Positions 1 to 9,502 are shown, numbered from the stretch's first letter. The stretch: DNA of 36,655 nucleotides from Elusimicrobia bacterium GWD2_63_28 (GCA_001799895.1 MGUI01000008.1:1-36655), one strand, 5' to 3'. The notes: generated by a model not told the origin, from the letters alone. Program-made: numbers and translations.

Positions 1-344
1 TCAGCGGAACCAACAACGTTTCCTGGGCCTCCATTGACCAGACCGGGTCATCGCTGGCCGACCTGGTTACGCGCAGCGCAGGCGATCTTACCAGCGGGAC
101 GCTGGCGGCAGCGCGCGGCGGCACAGGTATCTCCGGGGCAGGCGGAACCGCGGACAGGGCAATGCTTACTACGAACGGCACATCCTGGACCACCGGAAAG
201 GTAACCTCGGACTACACTACGGGAGTTGTATCCGACACATTTATCGTGTACAGCTCTACCGGGGCTACCGGGACATGCAGGTCCCTTACCATTACAAATG
301 GCCTGCTGACGAATATCGGGAATGTCGCCTGCCCGGTTCCTTGA
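1..344 (+). CDS. C-terminal fragment of a repetitive secreted or fibre-like protein (5' truncated by window)
   Basis: The frame is open from base 3 at the left edge to a TGA at 342-344, leaving about 113 residues of a longer protein. The fragment is rich in Gly, Thr and Ser and almost free of Lys. It contains the segment LAAARGGTGIS; ARGGTG-type motifs are common in phage tail-fibre and long repetitive surface proteins. A later stretch (DTFIVYSSTGATGTCRS) and a Cys near the C-terminus suggest a small terminal beta domain. It converges on waaA with a 9-base gap and no visible terminator. The internal ATG at 162 is not the start, because the frame continues upstream with the same composition. 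Function is unknown; a surface adhesin or fibre is a guess from composition. Confidence 0.6.
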   Translation, partial: SGTNNVSWASIDQTGSSLADLVTRSAGDLTSGTLAAARGGTGISGAGGTADRAMLTTNGTSWTTGKVTSDYTTGVVSDTFIVYSSTGATGTCRSLTITNGLLTNIGNVACPVP

Positions 345-353
345 GTCTGTTGG

Positions 354-1622
354 TTAAAGGTTGGAACTGATAGCTTGTATAGTCTTTTCGGTGGCGCCCC
401 TGAGGGAGGCGAGGGTTTTAGCGGAGTTGTCCCGCGCGGCCTGCAGGGCGGCGGGGTCGGTGAGAAGCAGGCCGAGTATTTCGGCCATCTGAAAGGCGGT
501 TTCCGCGAGGAAGCCGCCTTTCTGTTTTAAGAGGGCTTCCCCGGCGCGGCGGGCGTTCCTGTAATTCGGGCCGAAGATGGCAGGGCGCGAGAACAGCGCC
601 GGCTCCAGTAAATTATGGCCGCCGGTGTCGTCGAGCGTGCCTCCCACGAAACAAACTGCCGATTCGGAATAGAAGGCCTGCAGCAGGCCCATGGCGTCGG
701 CCAGCAGACAATCCGCCGCCGGGGCCTTGCCCGCCTCTGACCAGCGGGTAAAGGCTATCCCGCGGTCCGCCAGCAGCGCTTCGGTCTCGCCGAGCCGCTC
801 CAGGTGGCGGGGGACAAGGACCAGTTTAAGCCCGGGCGCTTTTTCTTTAGCCCGCAGCCAGGCGTCCAGTATGACCGGCTCTTCCTCCGGGTGCGTGCTG
901 CCGGCGGTAAATACCGGGGCGCCCGCCCAGCCTGAGGCTGTAATAAATTCTATAACCCTGTCGCGCCCGGCGGCGGAAACGCCCAGCATGTCGTGCTTGA
1001 GGTTGCCGGTGACGGAAACCTTGCCTGCCAGCCCCGGCAGGGCGGCGAACAGCGCGGCGTCCCGCTCCGACTGCGCCAGCACCGCTTTAACGCCGGAAAA
1101 AGCCAGCCTCGAGAGGGGGGCCAGGACGCGGTAGAGGAGGGAGGTGCTGCCGGAGATGCGGGCGTTCACCAGGAAGACCGGCACGCCGGCGCGGGCGGCC
1201 GCGTAGAGGGTGGCGGGCCAGATCTCGGTTTCTACTATTACCAGCATCAGGGGGCGGGCGGCCTTTATAAAAGAGGCGGCCAGCGGGTAGAAATCCAGGG
1301 GGGCCAGGCGGGCTTGCGCCGGAAGGCGGGCGGCTTCGGCCCGGCCGGCCGCGGTAGAGGAGGTAAAGAGCAGGGGGGCCTTGAAGAGTTCCGCCAGCCG
1401 CGGGGCCAGCTTTGAAACGGCTTTCACTTCGCCCATTGAGGCCGCGTGCAGCCAGACCGGCCGCGCCGGCAGCGAGGGCAGTGAAAGCCCCGCCCGTTCC
1501 CTGAGCTCGCCGCCGAGGCCCTTCATCAGGGCGCGGCGGGGGGAAAGCAGGAAGAACACGGCGTAGAGGGCCGCTATGACCGGCGCGAGCAGGCTGTAGA
1601 TTAAGAGCAGCAGGTAGCCCAT
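354..1622 (-). CDS. waaA: 3-deoxy-D-manno-octulosonic acid (Kdo) transferase
   Basis: This 422-residue protein is a GT30-family Kdo transferase, which adds Kdo from CMP-Kdo to the lipid A precursor at the cytoplasmic face of the inner membrane. An N-terminal hydrophobic anchor (about residues 2-26) precedes HAASMGE, whose Glu65 aligns with the family's catalytic glutamate. Other family motifs follow: FTSSTAAGR, VETEIWP, a Ser-Thr-His-Pro-Glu-Glu segment, VPRHLER, and the nucleotide-sugar site FVGGTLDDTGGHNLLEPA. The length is normal. The gene is the last of the minus-strand run, 8 bases after the unknown 210-residue gene, and there is no strong ribosome-binding site before its ATG. It supports a lipopolysaccharide-bearing outer membrane. 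The function call is confident; whether it adds one or two Kdo residues cannot be told. Confidence 0.95.
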   Translation of the reverse strand: MGYLLLLIYSLLAPVIAALYAVFFLLSPRRALMKGLGGELRERAGLSLPSLPARPVWLHAASMGEVKAVSKLAPRLAELFKAPLLFTSSTAAGRAEAARLPAQARLAPLDFYPLAASFIKAARPLMLVIVETEIWPATLYAAARAGVPVFLVNARISGSTSLLYRVLAPLSRLAFSGVKAVLAQSERDAALFAALPGLAGKVSVTGNLKHDMLGVSAAGRDRVIEFITASGWAGAPVFTAGSTHPEEEPVILDAWLRAKEKAPGLKLVLVPRHLERLGETEALLADRGIAFTRWSEAGKAPAADCLLADAMGLLQAFYSESAVCFVGGTLDDTGGHNLLEPALFSRPAIFGPNYRNARRAGEALLKQKGGFLAETAFQMAEILGLLLTDPAALQAARDNSAKTLASLRGATEKTIQAISSNL

Positions 1623-1630
1623 CGGGGGAA

Positions 1631-2263
1631 TTACTTCTTGGAGGCGGACGCGGCCTTCTTCTTTTTCTTGGAAAGCCAGGGCAGCGCGAAAATGGCGGAG
1701 TATTTGGGCGTGAAAGCGCCGTCCTCGAAAGAGACTCCTATCTTGGCGGACTCGAGGCGGGCGCAGAGGGCGTTAATGAGTTCGCCCTCGTAGAGCGGCA
1801 CGGCGGTGGTTTCCTGGGCGGGCAGGTCCGGCTCGGGGGTTGAGGCGATGTAGACGGCCGGGCCGAACTCGAAGCCCTCGGGCTCGGCCTCGCGCACGGC
1901 CAGGTCGGCCGTAACGCCTACCGCGGTCTGCATGAAGACCTGGGCCGCTATGTGCCCCAGGCGGGCGTGCGTGTCGTCAACCGGGTTGGCCAGCTTGTCC
2001 TCGAAGCTCTTGCCCAGCGTGAGGATGCCCACGGTCACGGGCTGCTTCGAGTCCCCGTTGATGCGCGCCGCGGCCTCGTCTTCCGGGGGAAGGTATTCAA
2101 AGACCACGGCGGGCTCCAGGGCGGCGGCCAGGCCGGAGGCGTGCTCGCGCACGGCCTTCTCGTCGGCCAGGCCGATGGCGGCAAGGTCAAGACGGTGCTT
2201 GCGCGCCTTGCGCAGCACCTCGTAGGAATATACCGGGATCTTGAACCTTTTGATCTTTCTCAC
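1631..2263 (-). CDS. Unknown 210-residue protein, possibly related to the methionine synthase activation fold
   Basis: The start is a GTG at 2263 preceded by AGGAAAGG at a suitable distance; an ATG start is not available in this position. The protein has a basic N-terminus, no signal peptide and no membrane segment, and ends in a Lys/Ala/Ser-rich tail (KKKKKAASASKK). The overall pattern weakly recalls stand-alone vitamin B12-dependent methionine synthase activation-domain proteins: an early LRKARKHR region, a central VTVGILTLG strand followed by a long helix, and a late IGVSFEDGAFTPKYSAIF segment resembling the GV-x-L-x-(7)-P-x-(K/R)-S element. This is a by-eye resemblance only. The gene lies 23 bases after secF and 8 bases before waaA, so it is probably cotranscribed with both. 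No function is assigned. Confidence 0.75.
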   Translation of the reverse strand: MRKIKRFKIPVYSYEVLRKARKHRLDLAAIGLADEKAVREHASGLAAALEPAVVFEYLPPEDEAAARINGDSKQPVTVGILTLGKSFEDKLANPVDDTHARLGHIAAQVFMQTAVGVTADLAVREAEPEGFEFGPAVYIASTPEPDLPAQETTAVPLYEGELINALCARLESAKIGVSFEDGAFTPKYSAIFALPWLSKKKKKAASASKK

Positions 2264-2286
2264 AGCCGCCTTTCCTGTTTAAGCTG

Positions 2287-3177
2287 TTACTTGCCCTTGT
2301 TCTCCCACTGGTAGACCAGCGGGGTGGCGATGGCGATGGTGGAGTAAGTGCCGCAAATGCTGCCCACCAGCATGGCGAAGGCGAAGTTGTTTATTACTTC
2401 GCCGCCGAAGACGAACAGTATGGCTACCACGGCCAGCACGGTGAGGTTGGTGATCAGCGTGCGGGACAGGGTTTCGTTGACGCTGGTGTTGACCAGTTTG
2501 CCCAGGGACATCTTGGGGAACATGCGGATATTGTCGCGCATGCGGTCGAAGATGACGATGGTGTCGTTTATGGAGTAGCCGGCTATGGTCAGCAGGGCCG
2601 CCACTATCACCAGGTCTATCTCCCTGTTGGTAATGGAGAGCGCCCCGGCGGTAACCGCCACGTCGTGGAAGATGGCCAGCACGCCGGCCGCGCCCCAGAC
2701 GGGGTTGGAGAACCGGAAGGCCACGTAGACGATGATGCCGAACAGCGACAGCACCATGGCGAACAGGGCCTTCTTGGCCAGGTCGCGGCCCACCACGGGG
2801 CCCACGTAGTCGCGCCTTTCCTCGGTGAAGGTATTGCCGGGCAGATTGGCCGTGAAAGCGGCCATGATCTGGTCCGAGATCTCGTTCACCTTGTCCTGCG
2901 CGCCCTTCACCTTTATCTGGTAGGCGTTGCGGTCGGAGAAGCTCTGTATCGTGGTCTCCAGGCCGCCCTTGCTCAGCGCGGCGCGGACGTCGGCGGTGGA
3001 GACGGGCTTCTCGAAGCGCAGCTGCAGCAGCGTGCCGCCCGTGAAGTCCAGGCCGAGGTTCAGGCCCTTCACGGCCATCGATATGATACCCGCGCCTATC
3101 AGCAGGGCGGAGATGGCGAAGAAGATGTGGCGCTTCGCGATGAAGTCGATGTTGGTTTTCTTTATCAATACCATCAT
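2287..3177 (-). CDS. secF: Protein translocase subunit SecF
   Basis: SecF is the smaller partner of SecD in the proton-driven complex that helps SecYEG release exported proteins. The 296 residues show an N-terminal membrane segment (about 17-36), the LNLGLDFTGGTLLQL motif typical of SecF, a short periplasmic domain, the FAMVLSLFGIIVYVAFRF membrane region, and the IAGYSINDTIVIFDRMRDN signature. The ATG overlaps the secD TGA as ATGATG. AAGGAG sits eight bases upstream inside the end of secD, so translation is probably coupled; a second ATG follows directly. The length is typical and nothing is missing. Confidence 0.97.
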   Translation of the reverse strand: MMVLIKKTNIDFIAKRHIFFAISALLIGAGIISMAVKGLNLGLDFTGGTLLQLRFEKPVSTADVRAALSKGGLETTIQSFSDRNAYQIKVKGAQDKVNEISDQIMAAFTANLPGNTFTEERRDYVGPVVGRDLAKKALFAMVLSLFGIIVYVAFRFSNPVWGAAGVLAIFHDVAVTAGALSITNREIDLVIVAALLTIAGYSINDTIVIFDRMRDNIRMFPKMSLGKLVNTSVNETLSRTLITNLTVLAVVAILFVFGGEVINNFAFAMLVGSICGTYSTIAIATPLVYQWENKGK

Positions 3178-4607
3178 ATGCTGAGCTCCTTGGGGTTGGA
3201 AGTGAGCCAGAATTCATAAATGACCCTGGTCACGAAAACCGAGGTGAACATACCGACCAGCAGACCGATGGTCAGCGTGACGGCGAAGCCCTTGACCGGG
3301 CCCGAGCCGAACTGGAACAGGAAGATGGCCGCTATCCAGGTGGTCACGTTGGAGTCCAGGATGGCGCTCCAGGCCTTGTCGAAGGACACGGGGATGACCA
3401 TGGCCACGGGCTTGCCCAGGACCAGCTCTTCGCGCATGCGCTCGAGTATCAGCACGTTCGCGTCGATGGCCATGGCCAGCGACAGGATCATGCCGGCTAT
3501 GCCGGGCAGGGTCAGCGTGGCCCCGAAGTAGCTCATGGCGGCGATCAGGAACACGAAGTTGAGCGCCAGGGCTATGTCGGAGACGAAGCCGCCCGCGCGG
3601 TAATAGACCAGCATGAAGGCCACCACGAGGATGAAGCCGATGCCGGCGGCCGAGAGGCCTTTCTTTATGGAGTCTTCGCCGAGGCCGGGGCCCACCACGC
3701 GCTTCTCTATGATGTTGACCGGGGCCGGCAGGGCGCCGGCGCGCAGGATGATGGCCAGGTTGCGGGCCTCTTCCATGGTGAAGCTGCCTTCGATCACGCC
3801 CGAGCCGCCGCCGATGCGGGACTTTATGACGGGCGCGGAGTGCACCACGTCGTCGAGCACGATGGCCAGGAACTTATTCACGTTGGCGCCGGTGAAGTTC
3901 TCGAACAGCTTGCCGCCTTCCTTGTTGAAGGTGAAGCCGATGCTGGGGGTGCCGAACTGCTGGTCGGTCTCCACGCGGGCGCTCTCCAGGTAGGCGCCGG
4001 TCACGGGGACGTCGCCGAAAAGGACGTAGTAGCGGGCCCTCTCGCCTTCGGGCCCGGGGGCGGCCTTGCGGAGGATGGTGTTCTTAGGCATGAGCTTGGC
4101 GACTTCGGGGAGCAGCACGCCTTTCTTGTCGAAGGGGGGTTCGCTCATGGCGTCCACCTTGGAGAGCACGGCCTGCGCCTCGTTGGAGGTGTCCACCAGG
4201 CGGAACTCGAGCAGCGCGGTCTTGCCGATGAGGTTCTCGGCTTCCGCGGTGTTGGAGATGCCGGGCAGGTCCACGGAGATCCAGCGTTCGCCCTGGCGGG
4301 AGATCGGGGTTTCGCCGACGCCGTACTGGTCGACGCGGTTGCGGATGATCTCGATGGCGCGGGTCATGGCGTCATTGAGCTTTTCTTTCTTCTCGAGCTT
4401 TTCCACGTCCAGCTCGAGCAGCAGGTGGGTGCCGCCGCGCAGGTCCAGGCCCAGGTTGAGGATGCGCTTGGGGCGCATGCGCATGGCCTCGGTCTTGGAG
4501 CGCTCGTCCGCGGTCTTGGTATACCATTCCACGCTGGGGTACAGCAGCCAGAAGGAAAGGATGAGGAGGCCCAGGACGGTTCCTATCTTCCAATGTAATT
4601 TATTCAT
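3174..4607 (-). CDS. secD: Protein translocase subunit SecD
   Basis: SecD pairs with SecF in the inner membrane and uses its large periplasmic domain to pull preproteins out of SecYEG. The 477-residue protein has an N-terminal transmembrane helix (about 7-24), NLGLDLRGGTHLLLELD, the periplasmic P1 domain with VDQYGVGE and ISVDLPGI, and a C-terminal membrane block containing AIDANVLILERMREEL. The start has AAGGAG eight bases upstream. The gene follows yajC by 20 bases and overlaps secF by four, giving the conserved yajC-secD-secF operon. The length is at the shorter, normal end of the family. Confidence 0.97.
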   Translation of the reverse strand: MNKLHWKIGTVLGLLILSFWLLYPSVEWYTKTADERSKTEAMRMRPKRILNLGLDLRGGTHLLLELDVEKLEKKEKLNDAMTRAIEIIRNRVDQYGVGETPISRQGERWISVDLPGISNTAEAENLIGKTALLEFRLVDTSNEAQAVLSKVDAMSEPPFDKKGVLLPEVAKLMPKNTILRKAAPGPEGERARYYVLFGDVPVTGAYLESARVETDQQFGTPSIGFTFNKEGGKLFENFTGANVNKFLAIVLDDVVHSAPVIKSRIGGGSGVIEGSFTMEEARNLAIILRAGALPAPVNIIEKRVVGPGLGEDSIKKGLSAAGIGFILVVAFMLVYYRAGGFVSDIALALNFVFLIAAMSYFGATLTLPGIAGMILSLAMAIDANVLILERMREELVLGKPVAMVIPVSFDKAWSAILDSNVTTWIAAIFLFQFGSGPVKGFAVTLTIGLLVGMFTSVFVTRVIYEFWLTSNPKELSI

Positions 4608-4627
4608 TTCCGATGCTCCTTGGTTGA

Positions 4628-4903
4628 TTACTTCTGCGGGTTAACTACCGCGCCTATGGCGCTGCGGGTAAAGAGGGTCTTCACGCCCTTGGCGATCTCG
4701 ACTTCGATCTCGTCCTGCTTAATGGCGGTGATCACGCCTATGATGCCGCCGCGGGTGATGACCTTGTCGCCGGATTTGAGGGCTTCAAGCATCATCTTGG
4801 TCTCTTTCATCTGTTTCTGCTGGGGGCGGATAAGCAGGAAATAGAATATGATGGCTACTGCTATAAAGGGGACAAGCTGCACGAGTGCTCCGTTCTGGTT
4901 CAT
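4628..4903 (-). CDS. yajC: Preprotein translocase accessory subunit YajC
   Basis: YajC is a small single-pass membrane protein associated with SecDF and SecYEG. The 91 residues show the family layout: a short N-terminus, one membrane helix (VPFIAVAIIFYFLLIRP), the diagnostic RPQQKQMKE motif, and a cytoplasmic domain with LKSGDKVITRGGIIGVI. A GGAGGA ribosome-binding site lies close before the ATG. In most genomes yajC directly follows tgt; here a 113-bp palindromic element and an AT-rich stretch intervene, so it may have its own promoter. Confidence 0.96.
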   Translation of the reverse strand: MNQNGALVQLVPFIAVAIIFYFLLIRPQQKQMKETKMMLEALKSGDKVITRGGIIGVITAIKQDEIEVEIAKGVKTLFTRSAIGAVVNPQK

Positions 4904-4948
4904 TAGTTCCTCCGTCGGTTAGTTCGGTAAATATTCTAACAAATTTTA

Positions 4949-4954
4949 ATTATA
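4949..4954 (-). promoter_or_regulatory. Candidate -10 box for yajC-secDF
   Basis: On the minus strand this reads TATAAT, in an AT-rich stretch between the yajC ribosome-binding site and the palindromic repeat. No recognisable -35 hexamer is found at 16-18 bases; that position falls inside the repeat arm. A second box, TAGAAT, lies closer to the gene. The call rests on the -10 only. Confidence 0.3.
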
Positions 4955-4957
4955 TTA

Positions 4958-5070
4958 GGGGACGCTGCTTAGTTTTTGAGTTGTTTGACACTTTACTGAG
5001 TTGATCCAATGCCGGAAAACCGGCAAGGCCCTCGTCCCGCCAAACAACTCAAAAACTAAGCAGCGTCCCC
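4958..5070. repeat. 113-bp palindromic element with perfect 30-bp inverted arms (MITE/REP-like)
   Basis: Bases 4958-4987 and 5041-5070 are exact reverse complements over 30 bp, beginning GGGGACGCTGCTTAG at one end and ending CTAAGCAGCGTCCCC at the other. The 53-base centre holds a second small hairpin, GCCGG-AAAA-CCGGC, at 5011-5024. No target-site duplication is visible (flanks TATATTA and CTTCAGA). The element begins two bases after the tgt stop and splits tgt from yajC. Its outer ends, GGGGAC...GTCCCC, recall short palindromes mobilised by REP-associated Y1 tyrosine transposases, but no transposase is present here and family membership is inference. As RNA it would form a very stable stem that could stop or process the queA-tgt transcript. 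Confidence 0.85.
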
Positions 5071-5072
5071 CT

Positions 5073-6296
<1,224 letters not shown>

Positions 6297-7343
6297 TTAG
6301 CATATAAACATGGAGTCGCCGTAGGAGTAGAAGCGGTATTTTTCTTTTACGGCTTCGGTGTAGGCTTTGAAGAGGAGCTCGCGGCCGGAGAAGGCGGAGG
6401 TCATGTAGAGGGGGGCGGAGTCGGGGACGTGCAGATTGGTGATGAAGGCCCCGGCCACCTTGAATTTATAACCGGGCTTGATGAAGAGGCCGGCGCGGCC
6501 GCTGCCAGCCAGCACCCGGCCGCTCTCGTCGGAAAAGGTTTCCAGGGTGCGCATGGAAGAGGTGCCGACGGCGATGACGCGGCCGCCCGCGGCGCGGTGG
6601 GCGTTGAGGAGGGCGGCCGTCTCTATGTCAACCGAACAGGACTCCTCCATCATCACATGCGCGGCGGGGTCTTCGGCCCGGACCGGCTTGAACGTGCCCC
6701 AGCCGATGTGCAGCGTGACGAAAGCTTTCTTTACCCCGGCCGCCTCCAGCCGCTCGAAGAGCTGCGGCGTAAAATGGAAGCCGGCGGTATGGGCCGCGAT
6801 GGATCCCGCCTCGGCGGCGTAGACGGTCTGGTATTTCTCCTCGTCGGCGGGGGCCTCGGCCCCTCGGCGCTGGCGTGCCTTGAGGATATACTGCGGCAGC
6901 GGCACGGCGCCGTTGGCGGCCAGGTAGGCCTCGTCCACCGGCACCGAGAAACGGAAAGTGTAACTGCCGTCGGGATTGCGCGCCAGGCATTCGGCCGCCG
7001 CGCCGCCGGCGCAGATCAGCGTCTGCCCCGGCTGTATCTTGCGGCAAAGCCCGGTCCATACGGCGCCGTCTGTCCCGGCGGGGGCCATCAATAGTATCTC
7101 CGATTTCCCGCCGGTGGGCTTGGCGGCGGCGAGGCGGGCCTTCCAGACCTTGCTGCGGTTGAGCACCAGCAGGTCGGCCGGGCCCAGCAGTGACGCCAGA
7201 TCGCTGAAGCGGTGGTGCCCCAGGGCACCGCCGTCCCTGGCTACCGTCAGCAGGCGCGAGGAGTCGCGCGGCTCGGCCGGGCGGTCGGCTATAAGCGGCT
7301 CTATTTCAAGGGCCGAGAATTCCTTAAGGGCTTCTTCACTCAT
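6297..7343 (-). CDS. queA: S-adenosylmethionine:tRNA ribosyltransferase-isomerase
   Basis: QueA transfers and isomerises the ribosyl part of SAM onto preQ1-modified tRNA to form epoxyqueuosine. Motifs along the 348 residues include DLLVLNRSKVWKARL, KSEILLM, YQTVYAAEAGSIAAHTAGFHF, FVTLHIGWGTFKPVRAED, and VIAVGTSSMRTLE, all in the expected order. The start overlaps the end of the SpoIID-domain gene by eight bases, suggesting coupled translation. With tgt downstream it forms the conserved queA-tgt pair. The His-rich patch after VRAED is HVMMEE rather than the more usual form with an extra His, a minor variation. Confidence 0.95.
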   Translation of the reverse strand: MSEEALKEFSALEIEPLIADRPAEPRDSSRLLTVARDGGALGHHRFSDLASLLGPADLLVLNRSKVWKARLAAAKPTGGKSEILLMAPAGTDGAVWTGLCRKIQPGQTLICAGGAAAECLARNPDGSYTFRFSVPVDEAYLAANGAVPLPQYILKARQRRGAEAPADEEKYQTVYAAEAGSIAAHTAGFHFTPQLFERLEAAGVKKAFVTLHIGWGTFKPVRAEDPAAHVMMEESCSVDIETAALLNAHRAAGGRVIAVGTSSMRTLETFSDESGRVLAGSGRAGLFIKPGYKFKVAGAFITNLHVPDSAPLYMTSAFSGRELLFKAYTEAVKEKYRFYSYGDSMFIC

Positions 7344-8469
7344 AATCTACTATGGCCGCGCCCGGATAATAATGGCGGAGTATCCTGGTGTAGGGCCTGC
7401 CTTTGTTGGCCATGTATTTGGCGCCTTCCTGGCACATGCCAACGCCGTGGCCCCAGCCGCGGCCCGTGAGCTGGTAGCCGCCTTTCACCGCGGTTATAGA
7501 GGTAATGAAGGTGCTGCGGAACTCGTAGGTGCCGAAATGCTTGCGCATGTCGGTGGCCTGCACCGTCTTGTAGCCTTTGTCCGTCGTGATCCTGAAGGAG
7601 GCCGCCCGCCCGGAGCGGTCTTTCTTGTATATCTTCATGCCCTTCACCTTCAGCGCGGTGGAGCTGCGGGACTGTATGAATTTCAGCAGGTCGTGCGAGG
7701 AGATATAGTATTCCCAGCGCGAGTGGCGCGACGGCGCGCAGAACGGGTCCTTCACGCCGTAGAGCGGCTTGAGTATGTTTTCGCCCCAGGCGGATTTAGA
7801 GCTGGCCGTGTGGCCGCCGCAACAGGCGTGGAAGAAGGCCATGACCAGCTTGCCCTTGTACCTGAGGACTTCTCCCCGGGTGGAGCTGACGGCCTCGAGG
7901 ATCCTCGGGTTGATCTTGGTAGTGCCGTTATAGACCTGCATCTCCACGCCGTTGCTCACGTCGTAGGCCTTGGCGGGGTTGACGAAGCGCAGCGCGTAGG
8001 TGCGCGAGGCCACGGCCTGCGCCTTGAGGGCCTCCAGCGGCCAGTCGGGGCTCATCTCCGCGGGCAGAACGCCGGCGAGGTAATCCTCGACCGAAAGGTA
8101 TTCGACAATGTCCAGCTTGCCCTCGGGATTGGCCAGCAGCGCGATGTCTCCCTTGTAGAGGTGCGCGCCCAGGCGTATGCGTTCGCCGCCCTCGGCGGCC
8201 AGCAGTTTTATGGGAGAGGACAGTTCCTGTCCCGCCACGGCGATGCCGCCGGCTGAAGGCCGCACCTCGTAATTGGCGTCGCCGAGCAGCAGGTACTTCT
8301 GGCCGCTCTTTACTTCCTGGACGTAGATCTTGGCCGAGGTTTTAAGCTTGAGCGAGGAGGAATTGCGGGCTATGGCCACCCTGATCTGCGGCTCTCCGGC
8401 GCGCGGGCCCTCGGCGGCCCGGGCGGGCGCGGAGAAATAAAGCAGCAGCAGAGCGGGAAGCAGATTCAT
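7336..8469 (-). CDS. SpoIID/LytB-domain cell-wall protein
   Basis: SpoIID-domain proteins cleave or remodel peptidoglycan; Bacillus SpoIID is a lytic transglycosylase of denuded glycan. This 377-residue copy starts with a signal peptide (MNLLPALLLLYFSAPARA) and so acts in the periplasm. The signature VEDYLAGVLPAEMS places Glu138 at the known catalytic glutamate. It is followed by QAVASRTYAL and, near the C-terminus, GRGWGHGVGMCQEGA. It sits between ruvB (7-base gap) and queA (8-base overlap). A spoIID-type gene between ruvB and queA is also known from some sporulating Firmicutes, but nothing here indicates sporulation, so a general peptidoglycan role is more likely. Confidence 0.9.
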   Translation of the reverse strand: MNLLPALLLLYFSAPARAAEGPRAGEPQIRVAIARNSSSLKLKTSAKIYVQEVKSGQKYLLLGDANYEVRPSAGGIAVAGQELSSPIKLLAAEGGERIRLGAHLYKGDIALLANPEGKLDIVEYLSVEDYLAGVLPAEMSPDWPLEALKAQAVASRTYALRFVNPAKAYDVSNGVEMQVYNGTTKINPRILEAVSSTRGEVLRYKGKLVMAFFHACCGGHTASSKSAWGENILKPLYGVKDPFCAPSRHSRWEYYISSHDLLKFIQSRSSTALKVKGMKIYKKDRSGRAASFRITTDKGYKTVQATDMRKHFGTYEFRSTFITSITAVKGGYQLTGRGWGHGVGMCQEGAKYMANKGRPYTRILRHYYPGAAIVDYE

Positions 8470-8476
8470 TGGCAGA

Positions 8477-9502
8477 TTAAAGAAGTTCCGCCTGGGCGGA
8501 GAGCTTGAGGCCCAGGTGCGCGGCCGCCTTGGCGGTCAGCACGCGGCCGCGGGTGGTGCGCTTCAGGAAGCCGGCCTGCATCAGGAACGGCTCTATCACG
8601 TCGGTGAGGGTGTCCGGCTCTTCGGAAACGGCCACGGCCAGCGTCTCGATGCCCACCGGCCCGCCGCCGAACTTTTCGGCGATGGCCAGCAGGATGCGGC
8701 GGTCCAGGTTGTCGAGCCCCTCCGGGTCTATCTCCAGCGAGGCCATGGCGGCCTCGGTCACATCCATGGTTATCACGCCGTTGGCCTTAACGTCGGCGAA
8801 GTCGCGCACGCGCTTGAGCAGGCGGTTGGCTATGCGCGGGGTGCCGCGCGAGCGGCGGGCGATCAGCGCCAGGGCGGGCCTCTCCGCCCTGCTGCCCAGT
8901 ATGCCGGCCGAGCGGACCAGGATCTGCGTGATCTCGTCCTCTCCGTAGAAACCGAGGTTAAAGACTATCCCGAACCTGTCGCGCAGCGGGCCGGTCAGCA
9001 GGCCGCTGCGGGTGGTGGCCCCGACCAGCGTGAAGCGCGGCACGGCGAGCTTCAGCGTGGTTGCGCCGGGGCCCTGCCCGGTATTGATGAAGAATATGAA
9101 ATCTTCCATCACGGGGTAGAGGGCTTCCTCTACCGCGGCGTTGAGGCGGTGGATCTCGTCGATAAACAGGATGTCGCCCTCGGCCAGTTCGGTGGTGAGC
9201 ATGGCGGCCAGGTCGCCCGGCTTGGAGAGCACCGGGCCGGAGGTGACCTTCATGTTGACGCCCATCTCGCGCGCCAGGATGTGGGACAGCGTGGTTTTGC
9301 CGAGGCCAGGGGGGGAATAGAAAAGGCAGTGGTCCAGCGGCTCTTTGCGGTTGCGGGCGGCCTGGATGAAGACCTTCAGGTTGTCCTTCAGCCTGGCCTG
9401 ACCCACGAACTCGTCGAGGGAGGCGGGGCGCAGGGCGGATTCCAGCCGCGCGGCTTCGGGCGAGGCGGGGCGGGCGGCGAGGAGGTCGTCGTTCTTGGGC
9501 AT
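8477..9502 (-). CDS. ruvB: Holliday junction branch migration ATPase RuvB
   Basis: RuvB is the hexameric AAA+ motor that drives branch migration with RuvA. The 341 residues include LDEFVGQ near the start, the Walker A element PPGLGKTT, Walker [11 protein letters not shown], sensor 1 and arginine-finger region [18 protein letters not shown], and a C-terminal winged-helix domain with [19 protein letters not shown]. The start codon overlaps the ruvA stop as TAATG. Length and motifs are standard, so activity is expected even though its partner RuvA is unusual. Confidence 0.97.
   Translation of the reverse strand: MPKNDDLLAARPASPEAARLESALRPASLDEFVGQARLKDNLKVFIQAARNRKEPLDHCLFYSPPGLGKTTLSHILAREMGVNMKVTSGPVLSKPGDLAAMLTTELAEGDILFIDEIHRLNAAVEEALYPVMEDFIFFINTGQGPGATTLKLAVPRFTLVGATTRSGLLTGPLRDRFGIVFNLGFYGEDEITQILVRSAGILGSRAERPALALIARRSRGTPRIANRLLKRVRDFADVKANGVITMDVTEAAMASLEIDPEGLDNLDRRILLAIAEKFGGGPVGIETLAVAVSEEPDTLTDVIEPFLMQAGFLKRTTRGRVLTAKAAAHLGLKLSAQAELL

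Noticed and set aside
4958..5070. CRISPR repeats or a tRNA-like structure
   Set aside because: There are only two arms, in inverted orientation, with one 53-base centre. No direct repeats or cloverleaf can be drawn.
7336..8469. Evidence that the organism forms spores
   Set aside because: A single SpoIID/LytB-domain gene is not specific to sporulation, and the surrounding genes point to a diderm with lipopolysaccharide.
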